Of a DNA stretch of 50,879 bases, positions 1-8,087 are shown one piece after another (positions within the stretch are counted from its first letter, which is position 1; the number at the start of each line of letters is the position of its first letter). The notes under the pieces are model-generated. The model saw only the letters and a program-made list of their open reading frames with translations, made no database searches and was not told the origin of the DNA. The translations under genes were made by a program, and so were the position numbers. The stretch comes from Ch67 sp964491665. GTDB taxonomy: Bacteria; Pseudomonadota; Gammaproteobacteria; Pseudomonadales; Ketobacteraceae. The stretch spans positions 1 through 50,879 of the forward strand of contig CAZBII010000013.1 of NCBI GenBank assembly GCA_964491665.1, given 5' to 3'.

Positions 1-505
1 CTGCTATCTGGACGAAGTGGTGGAAGCCCGCAAGGACACCACAGTGGTGCTGCATCCGCTGTCGGATGACCGGCGCGAACTGCCTCTGGAGCGCACCGGC
101 GAACTGCTGAAAGCGCCGAAAAATTTCATGCTGGTGGTGTCGTACAACCCCGGCTACCAGAACATGTTCAAGGGCATGAAGCCTTCGACCCGCCAGCGTT
201 TCGTGGCGCTGCGCTTTGATTTTCCCCAGCCGGCAGCGGAGAAAAAAATCCTGATCGCAGAAACCGGCATCGGCGAGCATCTGGCCGAGCAGCTGGTACG
301 CACCGCGCAGGCGCTGCGCCGTCTGCAGGATCACGATCTGGAGGAATCCGTTTCCACCCGTCTGCTGGTGTACTGTGCGTCGCTGATCAAAAGCGGATTC
401 CCGTGGCAGGGTGCCTGCCGCGCCGCCATCGCCGAGCCGCTGTCGGACGATGAAGACACGGTGAACGCGCTCATGGATGTGATCACCGCCATCATGGATG
501 CCTGA
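1..505 (+). CDS. norQ: NorQ/NirQ/CbbQ-family AAA+ ATPase, 3' part only
   Basis: This is the C-terminal part of a MoxR-class AAA+ ATPase that works with a von Willebrand factor A (VWA) partner to activate nitric oxide reductase. The reading frame is open from base 2, so the start and the Walker A motif lie outside the window. What is visible is the Walker B motif (CYLDEVVEARKD), then a SYNPGYQ sensor-1 segment and a PSTRQRF stretch typical of NorQ/NirQ/CbbQ proteins. The partner norD follows at 903, which favours NorQ over the Rubisco activase CbbQ. Known nor operons run norC-norB-norQ-norD, so the reductase subunits probably lie just upstream. The family is clear; the gene name rests on the norD and nirS context. 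Confidence 0.9.
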   Translation, partial: CYLDEVVEARKDTTVVLHPLSDDRRELPLERTGELLKAPKNFMLVVSYNPGYQNMFKGMKPSTRQRFVALRFDFPQPAAEKKILIAETGIGEHLAEQLVRTAQALRRLQDHDLEESVSTRLLVYCASLIKSGFPWQGACRAAIAEPLSDDEDTVNALMDVITAIMDA

Positions 506-506
506 G

Positions 507-899
507 ATGAATGCCGCACCGCAACCGCAAAGCAACGAATGCCGGCAGGCCGCCTGGGCCTACGCACTGTATCTGCTGAACCTGTCATTTCTGCCGGGAA
601 TCGCATTTGTGCTGATGCTGCTGTTGTGGCGCCGGCATCACCGTTTCAACGCGCAATTCGCCGCGGACCATTTCCGCCGCGCCATCATCGGCAGTCTGGG
701 TGCGGGTGTGCTGCTGGCCATCGTCAGCCTGATCATCGTGGCCGTGGGCGGTTTTCACAGCCCGTGGACGCTGGTGGTTCTGATTCTGTATTTCACACTG
801 TGCCATTCCGTGCTGCTGATGCTGGGCGTGATCGGCCTTAGCCGCGCCAACAACGGCAAGCCCTTCCTGTTTCTGCAACCGGGCACCTGGCGGAGTTGA
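507..899 (+). CDS. Small integral membrane protein between norQ and norD
   Basis: This is a protein of about 130 residues with three strongly hydrophobic stretches (roughly residues 20-40, 60-85 and 90-112 from the first methionine) and an Arg/His-rich loop (LLWRRHHRFNAQ). I do not recognise a named family; the topology resembles small DUF4870-like membrane proteins. It sits between norQ and norD with almost no gap: the norQ stop is at 503-505 and norD begins at 903, so translation is probably coupled. An alternative ATG at 498 overlaps the norQ stop; neither start has a strong ribosome site. A membrane role in assembling or activating the NorBC complex is a guess from position only. It is not obviously NorE or NorF, which usually lie after norD. 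Confidence 0.75.
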   Translation: MNAAPQPQSNECRQAAWAYALYLLNLSFLPGIAFVLMLLLWRRHHRFNAQFAADHFRRAIIGSLGAGVLLAIVSLIIVAVGGFHSPWTLVVLILYFTLCHSVLLMLGVIGLSRANNGKPFLFLQPGTWRS

Positions 900-902
900 G
901 CA

Positions 903-2729
903 ATGGAAGAAGCCTTCGGCAAACTCTGGCACAAATGGATCACGCAGGCGGCGGAGCAGGAATATCCCGCCGCGCGGGTGGAACTGGCCGGCCTGCAGAA
1001 AAAGCTGGCGCTGTGGTTTCATGCCTTCGGTGGATTGCCGGTACTGGCGATCAAGGCGGCGTCGCGCGAACAGTGGCAGGCGCAGCGCAGTCTGCTGGCG
1101 CGCATTGCGGGGCGCGAATCCTGGGTGCAGCTGTGCTGGAAGGATGAGGAAAACCTGTTCCTGCCGGGGGCTCTCGCCTGCTTTCCCGCACGCGCGCAGA
1201 ACGAACAGCTGTATCTGTGGCTGACGGCGCTGGCGGCGGCAGAACTGCCCGGTGAGGGCGAGTGGCTGCAGCGCTCGCAGGAACAGGTGGTAGCGACACT
1301 GGAGCGCTGGCCCGGCCTGCGCAAAATCTACAATGCATTGGTGGAAGCGCACATCGCCTTGCGCCCGCTGCCCGGCAATCCCGCGCTGGCGGAGCAGGAG
1401 CAGCAAGTGCGACGCGCCCTGCGTGAACCCGGTTCCGTTCCGCCCGCGCCAGTCGATCCGCGTCAGCTTGCGCCGGTGCCGCTGTGGCTGCATCCATTTC
1501 CGCCCGCCTCACGCGAACGCACCCGCGAGGCACCGGCCGACATCACGGCGGAAACCGATCTGGTGAAGGAAGTGAAAGGCGATCATCGCCGCCAGGGCAA
1601 GCAGACGGACCACAGCAAGGCGGACGAAGGTCTGCTGGCATTTCGTCTGGAGAGCCTGTTTTCCTGGGCTGAATTCGTGAATGTCGATCGCCCGCAGGAA
1701 GACGACGAGGATCTGGGTGCCGAAACTGCGGCCAACGATCTGGATGAATTTGCGGTGTCGCGCCAGAGCGGCACGGTGAAACAGCGGCTGAAGTTCGATC
1801 TGGATCTGCCGGCGTCGGATTTTGACGATGTCAGCGTGAACACGGGCATCAAACTGCCGGAGTGGGATTACCGCAAACGCATCCTGCAGCCGGATCACTG
1901 CACCCTGAGCCTGCTGGAAAACCGCGACTGCCCGCCGCAACCGCTGCCGCCACATCTGCGCCACAGTGCCCGCCGCGTGCGCGCCTTCTTCGAACATCTG
2001 GCGCTGAACAAACAGTGGAACCGCAGCCAGCCGCAGGGCAGCGAAATCGACTGGGACGCCTATCTGAATGCGGTCACTGCGTGGCGCAGCGGGCAATCGG
2101 AATCCACGGCGGGACTGTATCGCGAACTGCGCCGCCACCAGCGCGATCTGAGCTGTCTGCTGCTGGCCGATTTGTCACTGTCCACCGAAGCGGCGGTGGA
2201 CGACCAGCACACGGTGATCGATGTGGTGCGCGACGGCCTGTTCCTGATGAGCGAAGCCATGCAGGCTACCGGCGACCGTTTCGCCATCGCCGGCTTTTCC
2301 TCCAAGCATCGCCACCACGTGCGCTACTACCCGATCAAGGGTTTCAACGAACCGCTCACGCATCAGGTGCGCGGCCGCATCCAGGCCATTCGTCCGGGAC
2401 TGTACACGCGCATGGGAGCCGCCATCCGTTTTGCGACACGCGCGCTGGCGAAGGAATCCAGTGCCCGCCGTCTGCTGTTTCTGCTGTCGGACGGCAAGCC
2501 CAACGATATCGACCGCTACGAAGGACGTTACGGCATCGAGGACACCCGGCAGGCGATTCAGGATGCGCAGCGGCAAGGCATCGTGCCGTTCTGCGTGACC
2601 ATCGACAACCGCGCCAATGAATATCTGCCGTATCTGTTCGGGCATCAGAATTATGTGGTGGTGCACAACGCGAAACAGCTGCCGGCGCGTCTGCCGCAAC
2701 TGTATGCACGTCTGACCGAGGCGGGCTGA
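903..2729 (+). CDS. norD: NorD, VWA-domain nitric oxide reductase activation protein
   Basis: The 608-residue product has the layout of NorD/CbbO proteins: a long, variable, partly acidic N-terminal half and a C-terminal von Willebrand factor A domain. The metal-ion-dependent adhesion site is visible as ADLSLS near residue 420, and a second conserved strand ends in LLSDGKPND near residue 530. NorD acts with the NorQ ATPase, whose gene lies just upstream, and the pair is thought to insert or activate the non-haem iron of cytochrome c-dependent NO reductase. The length is normal for the family. The gene ends close to the convergent flavoprotein gene at 2768. The internal acidic segment around residues 255-275 (QEDDEDLG) is ordinary for this family. 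Confidence 0.93.
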   Translation: MEEAFGKLWHKWITQAAEQEYPAARVELAGLQKKLALWFHAFGGLPVLAIKAASREQWQAQRSLLARIAGRESWVQLCWKDEENLFLPGALACFPARAQNEQLYLWLTALAAAELPGEGEWLQRSQEQVVATLERWPGLRKIYNALVEAHIALRPLPGNPALAEQEQQVRRALREPGSVPPAPVDPRQLAPVPLWLHPFPPASRERTREAPADITAETDLVKEVKGDHRRQGKQTDHSKADEGLLAFRLESLFSWAEFVNVDRPQEDDEDLGAETAANDLDEFAVSRQSGTVKQRLKFDLDLPASDFDDVSVNTGIKLPEWDYRKRILQPDHCTLSLLENRDCPPQPLPPHLRHSARRVRAFFEHLALNKQWNRSQPQGSEIDWDAYLNAVTAWRSGQSESTAGLYRELRRHQRDLSCLLLADLSLSTEAAVDDQHTVIDVVRDGLFLMSEAMQATGDRFAIAGFSSKHRHHVRYYPIKGFNEPLTHQVRGRIQAIRPGLYTRMGAAIRFATRALAKESSARRLLFLLSDGKPNDIDRYEGRYGIEDTRQAIQDAQRQGIVPFCVTIDNRANEYLPYLFGHQNYVVVHNAKQLPARLPQLYARLTEAG

Positions 2730-2731
2730 AA

Positions 2732-2757
2732 GCGGGGGCGCTTGCTGTCACCCCCGC
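2732..2757. terminator. GC-rich hairpin between convergent norD and flavoprotein gene
   Basis: GCGGGGG at 2732-2738 can pair with CCCCCGC at 2751-2757 around a 12-base loop. It sits in the 38-base gap between two convergent genes, where a bidirectional terminator would be expected. There is no clear T-run on either side, so termination strength is uncertain. Confidence 0.4.
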
Positions 2758-2767
2758 CAGTTGAACG

Positions 2768-4102
2768 TCAGGACAGAATCGCCTCCACCGCGCGCGCCGC
2801 ACTCTGGCAGGCGCCTTCCATCGTGGTGGTCCAGTCGGTCTGCGTCCAGTCGCCGGCAATCGCCAGCCCCTTCACTGACGTTTTCTGCGGCGGACGCACG
2901 CCCGCCGTGCCAGGACGCTGGGCAAAGGTGGAATACGGCATGCGCACGATGTGGCTGTGCACCACTTTCGCGTCGCGGGCGGCCGGATAGTAGCGCCGCA
3001 GCATATCCATCTGGGTGTCGACGATTTCCTGGTTGGTGCCCTTGATCAGTTCGTACGACGCCGACACCGTGGTGGAATAGAACCAGTTCTTGTCCGGCGA
3101 GCGACCGTGCATTTTCTGCCGGTCCCACACCTGCTCCAGCACGCCCTCGCCTTCAAACAGAATCTCGCCCCAGTCTTCCATGCCGATGCAGCGATCCAGA
3201 TACAGGTTCACGCTGACGATCGGCACCGGCGTCAGATGCTCCACCGCGCGGTAATAGCGCTCGTGCCCCGGCACCTGGTCCAGCAGACCTTTCACTTTCC
3301 ACACGGGAACCGCGCAGATGACGGCGTCGGCGGTGAGCTGCTCGCCGTCCAGCAGGGTCACGCCCTTGAGTTTGCCGTTTTCCACGTCGATGCTGCGCAC
3401 CGGCGCCCGCGTGCGCACCTGCACGCCGCGCTGCGCGAATACCTTTTCCGCGCTGGTGACGAACAGGGTGTCGAGGTCCACGGTGGGATAGCCAATCGAC
3501 ACCGGCGTGCGCATCTTGCGCGACTGGCGCATGCCGGTGACCAGCAGATCCGCCGGCACCTTGGCGGAGGAAATATCCGGCTTGTCGCCGGTGAGTCCGA
3601 TCACGATGCCGTCCCACAGCGCCTTGCGCGCGGAATCCGGCATGCCGATGCGGCGGAACCATTCATCGGCGGTGATGGTGTCGAGATCTTTCGGCTGGCG
3701 CAGCGCCTGCGCAATCAGTTTCGTCTGCGCGATGGCCGTGCGCACCTTGTCGAAACCGCTGACACCGGGCAGATCGCCCAGCAGGGTGCGAATGCCGTCC
3801 AGACCGGCAAAGGAGGAACGCCGGACTTCACCGCCCGGCATGCGGATCGACATGTGACCCGGAAACGCAACGTGCTGGCGGGTGCCGACGCTGTCGAGAT
3901 AGCGGAACAGGTTTTCATAGCCGCTGGCAAACACATGCTGGCCGTTGTCCGGCACATCGTCGATTTCCGGCTGCGGAATCGCGATCGTACGCCCCCCCAG
4001 GGCACCGCGCCGCTCCAGCAATGTCACCTGATGTCCCGCTTCCGCCAGCCACACCGCCGACGCCAGTCCGGACAAACCGCCCCCCACCACCAAGCACTTC
4101 AT
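2768..4102 (-). CDS. FAD-dependent amine oxidase/phytoene desaturase-like (HpnE-type) flavoprotein
   Basis: The 444-residue product begins with a dinucleotide-binding fold (VVGGGLSGLASAVWLAEAG, then LLERRGALGGRT). It ends with the C-terminal FAD-contact motif typical of squalene/phytoene desaturases and amine oxidases (LAIAGDWTQTDW, then EGACQSAARA). The overall pattern most resembles HpnE, the hydroxysqualene dehydroxylase, but no hpnC or hpnD lies nearby, so the substrate is unknown. The start was placed at 4102 because AAAGGAGG lies 7 bases upstream; a longer frame to 4189 lacks such a site. It is the last gene of a minus-strand series behind nirS and the SET-domain gene, with a terminator in between. 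A link to denitrification is possible from position but not shown. Confidence 0.8.
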   Translation of the reverse strand: MKCLVVGGGLSGLASAVWLAEAGHQVTLLERRGALGGRTIAIPQPEIDDVPDNGQHVFASGYENLFRYLDSVGTRQHVAFPGHMSIRMPGGEVRRSSFAGLDGIRTLLGDLPGVSGFDKVRTAIAQTKLIAQALRQPKDLDTITADEWFRRIGMPDSARKALWDGIVIGLTGDKPDISSAKVPADLLVTGMRQSRKMRTPVSIGYPTVDLDTLFVTSAEKVFAQRGVQVRTRAPVRSIDVENGKLKGVTLLDGEQLTADAVICAVPVWKVKGLLDQVPGHERYYRAVEHLTPVPIVSVNLYLDRCIGMEDWGEILFEGEGVLEQVWDRQKMHGRSPDKNWFYSTTVSASYELIKGTNQEIVDTQMDMLRRYYPAARDAKVVHSHIVRMPYSTFAQRPGTAGVRPPQKTSVKGLAIAGDWTQTDWTTTMEGACQSAARAVEAILS

Positions 4103-4212
4103 ATCGTCAACCTCCTTTCCAATGGAAGCCGAAGAATAATGGCTGTGCCGGGGGAAAGCGAGGGCAGGTTCGGACGAAAGGTTTGCCAAAAGCGACTGAT
4201 TGGTCGGGCCTG

Positions 4213-4590
4213 TCAGCCGAGAAAATCGCTGCAGCCGTCCAGGGCGAATTCGCGGTAGTCGCAGGTCAGTTCGGTGCCCGGCGCAATGTCTTCCCTGGCG
4301 TAATAGTTCGATTCGGCATCGGACAGCAGATTCGGCTGGTCCGAGTGGTTCATGTGGCGGGACAGATCCATGTTGACGATCAGCTCGCCAGTCTGCACGG
4401 ACCGGTAGGCATACATCTTCATGAAGGTATGCATGGACGACGGCAATGTCTGCACTACCTTCTCATCCAGCACCACGTCAAACAGCGGGTGAAATTCCCA
4501 GACCCGGGTTCCCTTGGGAATGAACTCCCGACAGAAAAGCCCGATGCCATGGATCGCCGACTCCCGCAACTCCGCTTCGATTAACAGCAC
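4213..4590 (-). CDS. Small SET-domain protein (putative lysine methyltransferase)
   Basis: The 125-residue protein consists almost wholly of a SET domain. It has an N-terminal GIGLF turn, a central MNHSDQPN segment matching the N-H-S/C motif that binds S-adenosylmethionine, and a C-terminal ELTCDY motif that carries the catalytic tyrosine. SET enzymes methylate lysines; bacterial stand-alone versions are known but their targets are mostly unknown. The start codon is GTG at 4588-4590 with GAGG about 10 bases upstream. It follows nirS on the same strand after a strong terminator and precedes the flavoprotein gene by about 110 bases. No post-SET cysteine cluster is present. Its place beside nirS is odd, and the function is not assigned. 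Confidence 0.82.
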   Translation of the reverse strand: MLLIEAELRESAIHGIGLFCREFIPKGTRVWEFHPLFDVVLDEKVVQTLPSSMHTFMKMYAYRSVQTGELIVNMDLSRHMNHSDQPNLLSDAESNYYAREDIAPGTELTCDYREFALDGCSDFLG

Positions 4591-4705
4591 GACAAGGTAT
4601 CCTCAGACAGTTCGTTGAAAATCACACCCGCACAACCCTAAAGCGCCGGCCGGAAATTGTCCATCCTGCGCGCGAGGTCGTATCAAACCGGGGGCAACCA
4701 TCCGC

Positions 4706-4734
4706 AAAAAAAAGCGCCGCTCACTGAGCGGCGC
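4706..4734 (-). terminator. Rho-independent terminator after nirS
   Basis: On the minus strand a near-perfect stem of about 10 base pairs (GCGCCGCTCA against TGAGCGGCGC, 4714-4734) is followed by eight T residues (A-run at 4706-4713). It lies 27 bases beyond the nirS stop codon and should end the nirS transcript. Confidence 0.9.
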
Positions 4735-4760
4735 CCTTCCTTGCACAGTTACCGAGACGA

Positions 4761-6890
4761 TCAGTAAATATCTTTCACCGTGTTGGTGACGTTGAATTTA
4801 CCGGTCGGCGTGATGATGCGCTTGTCGTCGATGACTTTCTTCAGCTTGCGGGTCTTGTCATCCACCACCACGATGGCCGAACGCTGGTCCTTGCCGTTCC
4901 ACACCGAGAACCAGACTTCATCGCCCGCCTCGTTGTATTCCGGCTGCACCACCCGCTTGGGACCTTCGCCCAGATTGGCCCACTCGGCAATCGGCAGCAC
5001 TTCATAGCCCTTGTCGAGATTGTTCACGTCGAACACCGCAACACTCTGGTGAACCTTGTCTTCCGGATGCAGCGGAGTATCCACCCACAGGTTGCTCGAC
5101 TTGGGATGGGATTTCACGAACAGCGAACCACCGCCCTGACCTTTCAGCACACGCACCACTTTCCAGGCGTTGTCCTTGTGCTTGTCAGGATCGGTGCCCA
5201 TGAAGGTGATCTTGTCGTTGCCCAGCGCACTGGTCACCCAGACCGGACCAAATTTCGGGTCTACCAGGTTGGCGCCACGGCCGGGGTGCGGGATCTTGTC
5301 CACATCGGTCAGCGCAACCAGCTTGCGCTCCTTGGAATCCACCACGGCAATCTTGTCGGACTGGTTGGCGGCGGTCAGGAAGTAACGGTGCGTGGCATCC
5401 CAGCCGCCGTCATGCAGGAAGCGGGCGGCGTCGATGGTTTTCACCTGCAGGTTGTTCAGGTCTTCGTAATTCACCAGCAGGATCTTGCCGGTTTCTTTCA
5501 CGTTGACGATGAACTCCGGATGCTGGTGGGACGCCACGATCGCGGCCACACGCGGTTCCGGGTGGTAATCCTGCGTGTCAACGGTCATGCCACGGGTGGA
5601 TACGATCTTGATCGGTTCCAGCGTGTCACCGTTCATGACAACGTACTGCGGCGGCCAGTAGGAACCGGCAATCGCGTACTTGTCTTCGTAACCCTTGTAT
5701 TTCGAGGTTTCCACCGAGCGCGCTTCCAGACCTACCTTGATGGTGGCGACGATGTCCGGCTTCTTCATCCACAGGTCGATCATGTCGATCTTGGCGTCAC
5801 GGCCAATGGTGAAAATGTAGCGACCGGATGCCGAGGTGCGCGAGATGTGCACCGCATAACCGGTTTTCACCACGTTGATGATTTCCTTGGTGTCGCCGTC
5901 GATCAGCGCCACCTGCCCGGCGTCACGCAGCGTGACCGAGAAGATGTTGCCGATGTTGTAATTGTTTTCCTTTTTCTTCGGCCGCTGCTCGACGGGCACC
6001 GCCACTTTCCAGGTGTCCTTCATTTCCTTCATGCCGAATTCAGGCGGCTGCGGCGGCTCGTGCTGCAGATAGCGCGCCATGATGTCGATGTCCTTGTCGG
6101 TCAGATCGCCGCTGGTGCCCCAGTTGGGCATGCCCGCCGGTGAACCATACGTGATCAGCGCTTTCAGATAATCGGTGCCCTTGGCGCGGGTAATGTCAGT
6201 GGTGAGCGGCTTGCCGGTTGCACCCTTGCGCAGCACACCGTGACAGCCGGCGCAACGCTGGAAGAAGATCGTCTTGGCGTGATCGAATTCTTCCGTGGTC
6301 ATGGCGGGGCCTTCGGTGGTCACCATGTTTTTGGTTGATTTCGGATCGATACCGGCCGGAGCGCCCGCATAACGCAGCTGTGCTTCGGAAGCGCCGGGGT
6401 GCGGACCTTCGGCATGGGATGCTTCACCGCCACGCGCCGCCGCCACGGCATCTGCCGCCACACCACCGCCACTGTTACCCCAGGAATTCAGTGCATACGT
6501 CAGCACATCCGCAATTTCCTGGTCTTTCAGATAGGCAAAGTTCGGCATGGCGCCATTGTATTTCTGCCCGTTCACGGTGATTTCACCGGTCAAACCCTTC
6601 AGCACGATACCCACCGCCCGCTGCTTGTCCGCCAGCAGGAAGTCGGATTTGGCCAGCGGCGGAAAGGCCCCGGTCAGGCCCGCGCCGGTCGGCTGGTGAC
6701 AACCCGCACAGTATTTTTCATAGACCGCCTTGCCACTGGCAACGGATTTCGCCAGATCAGCACCCGTTTCTGCCTGATGCGTTGCTGCCGCATCCGCCGC
6801 CAATACCGGAAATGCCGGCGCAAACAGTAATCCCAGCCCACAGACACCCGCTTTCAGCATCCATGGAATTTGCGTTTTGGTTCTGGACAT
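4761..6890 (-). CDS. nirS: Cytochrome cd1 nitrite reductase with an extra N-terminal cytochrome c domain
   Basis: This is periplasmic dissimilatory nitrite reductase, reducing nitrite to nitric oxide. Residues 1-31 are a signal peptide ending near VLAADA. A first class I cytochrome c domain follows (CAGCH at 61-65, likely axial Met in GAMPNF near 115). After a linker of about 50 residues comes a second cytochrome c domain (CAGCH at 213-217, Met in AGMPNW near 254). The d1-haem beta-propeller occupies about 290-709, with the family segments SHQHPEF, HDGGWDATHRYF, HPGRGAN, GQGGGSLF and the ending TPTGKFNVTNT. Ordinary NirS has one cytochrome c domain and about 550-600 residues; the added N-terminal domain accounts for the 709 here. 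A GGAGG ribosome site precedes the ATG. The nir genes for haem d1 synthesis are not in the window. Confidence 0.97.
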   Translation of the reverse strand: MSRTKTQIPWMLKAGVCGLGLLFAPAFPVLAADAAATHQAETGADLAKSVASGKAVYEKYCAGCHQPTGAGLTGAFPPLAKSDFLLADKQRAVGIVLKGLTGEITVNGQKYNGAMPNFAYLKDQEIADVLTYALNSWGNSGGGVAADAVAAARGGEASHAEGPHPGASEAQLRYAGAPAGIDPKSTKNMVTTEGPAMTTEEFDHAKTIFFQRCAGCHGVLRKGATGKPLTTDITRAKGTDYLKALITYGSPAGMPNWGTSGDLTDKDIDIMARYLQHEPPQPPEFGMKEMKDTWKVAVPVEQRPKKKENNYNIGNIFSVTLRDAGQVALIDGDTKEIINVVKTGYAVHISRTSASGRYIFTIGRDAKIDMIDLWMKKPDIVATIKVGLEARSVETSKYKGYEDKYAIAGSYWPPQYVVMNGDTLEPIKIVSTRGMTVDTQDYHPEPRVAAIVASHQHPEFIVNVKETGKILLVNYEDLNNLQVKTIDAARFLHDGGWDATHRYFLTAANQSDKIAVVDSKERKLVALTDVDKIPHPGRGANLVDPKFGPVWVTSALGNDKITFMGTDPDKHKDNAWKVVRVLKGQGGGSLFVKSHPKSSNLWVDTPLHPEDKVHQSVAVFDVNNLDKGYEVLPIAEWANLGEGPKRVVQPEYNEAGDEVWFSVWNGKDQRSAIVVVDDKTRKLKKVIDDKRIITPTGKFNVTNTVKDIY

Positions 6891-6948
6891 GGTCCACCTC
6901 CGTTAGGCGTCACACCATTGATGTGACGACGATTTTTTTTGAGAAAAC

Positions 6949-7107
6949 CTAGAGCTGACTTTGATGAAGCGGGGTAACGGCACCGGCAACCGGACCGGTT
7001 GCCTGCGGAATGAAGCGGAAAAGCAGATAAAGACAGGCGCCTTGCACCAGCAGCCATGACAAGGAAAGCACAACCAGAATGAATCCGGTCGGAAGCAGCG
7101 AATCCAT
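6949..7107 (-). CDS. 52-residue membrane protein leading the nirS transcript
   Basis: This small ORF starts at ATG 7105-7107 with GGGGAG eight bases upstream and ends 58 bases before nirS. The product has one strongly hydrophobic helix (about residues 6-30, with FILVVLSLSWLLVQGACLYLL) and a short polar tail. It lies immediately downstream of the Dnr/FNR-type box and predicted -10 region, so it is probably the first gene of the nirS transcript. I recognise no family. A single-helix protein made with NirS could anchor it or help with maturation or electron delivery, but that is inference from position. An upstream in-frame ATG at 7140 is less likely because it falls in the promoter region. Confidence 0.65.
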   Translation of the reverse strand: MDSLLPTGFILVVLSLSWLLVQGACLYLLFRFIPQATGPVAGAVTPLHQSQL

Positions 7108-7150
7108 TGCGATCTCCCCTTCGCATTGAACATGCCGCATTATTGGATGC

Positions 7151-7166
7151 GATTACCTAAGTAATC
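7151..7166. promoter_or_regulatory. Near-perfect palindrome abutting the Dnr/FNR box
   Basis: GATTAC-ctaa-GTAATC is an inverted repeat with 6-base arms, symmetric at 14 of 16 positions. It lies directly downstream of the Dnr/FNR-type box on the nirS side, in the -35 to -10 interval of the predicted promoter. It could be an operator for a second regulator or a chance feature; I do not recognise the consensus. Confidence 0.4.
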
Positions 7167-7180
7167 TTGAGCGGGATCAA
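7167..7180 (-). promoter_or_regulatory. Dnr/FNR-type box upstream of the nirS transcript
   Basis: TTGAG-CGGG-ATCAA matches the FNR/Dnr/Anr consensus TTGAT-N4-ATCAA at nine of ten fixed bases. A possible -10 element (CAATAAT, minus strand, around 7139-7145) lies where expected for a start near 7132 with the box centred about 41.5 bases upstream. That is the class II activator geometry usual for oxygen- and NO-responsive control of nirS. Confidence 0.8.
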
Positions 7181-7290
7181 GTTAAACGGGGCCCTGCCCC
7201 CTTATGTCAGGCACCATACCTCCACAGTGGTACGCATAGCCGTACAGATCGGGACTTTTCAGACGCATACGCGCTTCGTGCATTGCACTT

Positions 7291-7947
7291 TCAGCGCTGC
7301 GTCTGCTGCTGAACCCACTCCTTGAGTTCGGTCAGGCGTCCGTGGAAAAAATGACCGGCTGCCGGCAGGCAGAGCACCGTCTTCGGCGACCGCACCTGCC
7401 CGAACCAGTTGGCGATTGCCTGCGGGTCCACCACCTCGTCGGCATCGCCATACACCAGCTGCAGCGGCACGGGGAATTGCAGCAGGTTGTCAAAGTCGTA
7501 ATTCACCACCGCCGGCGCAATCAGCAGCAACTGGTCCACCGGATCACCGCGTTCGACCGCCCGGGCGCAGGTGCGGGCCGCCACATAGGCGCCGAAGGAA
7601 AATCCCGCCAGCCAGATGCGATCCTGCGGGCGCACCTGCCGCACCCAGTCGATCACCGCCAGCAGGTCGTCGCTCTCGCCGATGCCATGGGCAAACTCAC
7701 CCTCGCTGCCCGCCACGCCACGAAAATTGAAGCGCACCGTGCGATGTCCGCAGTCCCGCCGCGCCCGCGCCACCGTGTGCACCACCTTGTTGTCCATGGT
7801 GCCGCCCATCAGCGAGTGCGGATGACAGACAATCGTGACAATTCCAGGCCCGTTTTCCGCGTTTTTGGGGCTGGCGGCAATCGCCTGCAGAATGCCGGCG
7901 GGGCCGTGCAACGTAATGCGCTGTTCCTCTGCGGGAAACGGATTCAT
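7291..7947 (-). CDS. Alpha/beta hydrolase
   Basis: The 218-residue protein has the alpha/beta hydrolase fold of small bacterial serine hydrolases. The oxyanion region CHPHSLMGGT is near residue 42, FNFRGVAGSEG near 75, the nucleophile elbow GFSFG near 116, the acid in YGDADEVVDP near 172 and the catalytic histidine in AAGHFFHG near 198. No signal peptide is seen, so it is probably cytoplasmic. The ATG at 7947 has GAGGA nine bases upstream. It is transcribed away from zapG. This family is commonly annotated only as alpha/beta hydrolase, and the substrate cannot be inferred from sequence. Confidence 0.88.
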   Translation of the reverse strand: MNPFPAEEQRITLHGPAGILQAIAASPKNAENGPGIVTIVCHPHSLMGGTMDNKVVHTVARARRDCGHRTVRFNFRGVAGSEGEFAHGIGESDDLLAVIDWVRQVRPQDRIWLAGFSFGAYVAARTCARAVERGDPVDQLLLIAPAVVNYDFDNLLQFPVPLQLVYGDADEVVDPQAIANWFGQVRSPKTVLCLPAAGHFFHGRLTELKEWVQQQTQR

Positions 7948-8087
7948 GGTGATTCCTCGTGCTTGAAGCGACTTGTTACAGGTTGAGGGCAGCGGTCATG
8001 GTATTCGGCGCACCAACATCTGTCATCCCGTGGCGGATCATTGTACTATCGTGAAATCAGTCGTTTATTTCGGTGTGGAGAGAGTTT

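Noticed and set aside
7212..7248. Small inverted repeats (ACCA...TGGT, GTAC...GTAC) downstream of the alpha/beta hydrolase gene
   Set aside because: The arms are four bases only, which is expected by chance.
8021..8034. The 14-base string TGTCATCCCGTGGC, also present at about 11312-11325 in another intergenic region
   Set aside because: Two 14-base matches are expected by chance in 50 kb of GC-biased DNA, and the flanks do not match.
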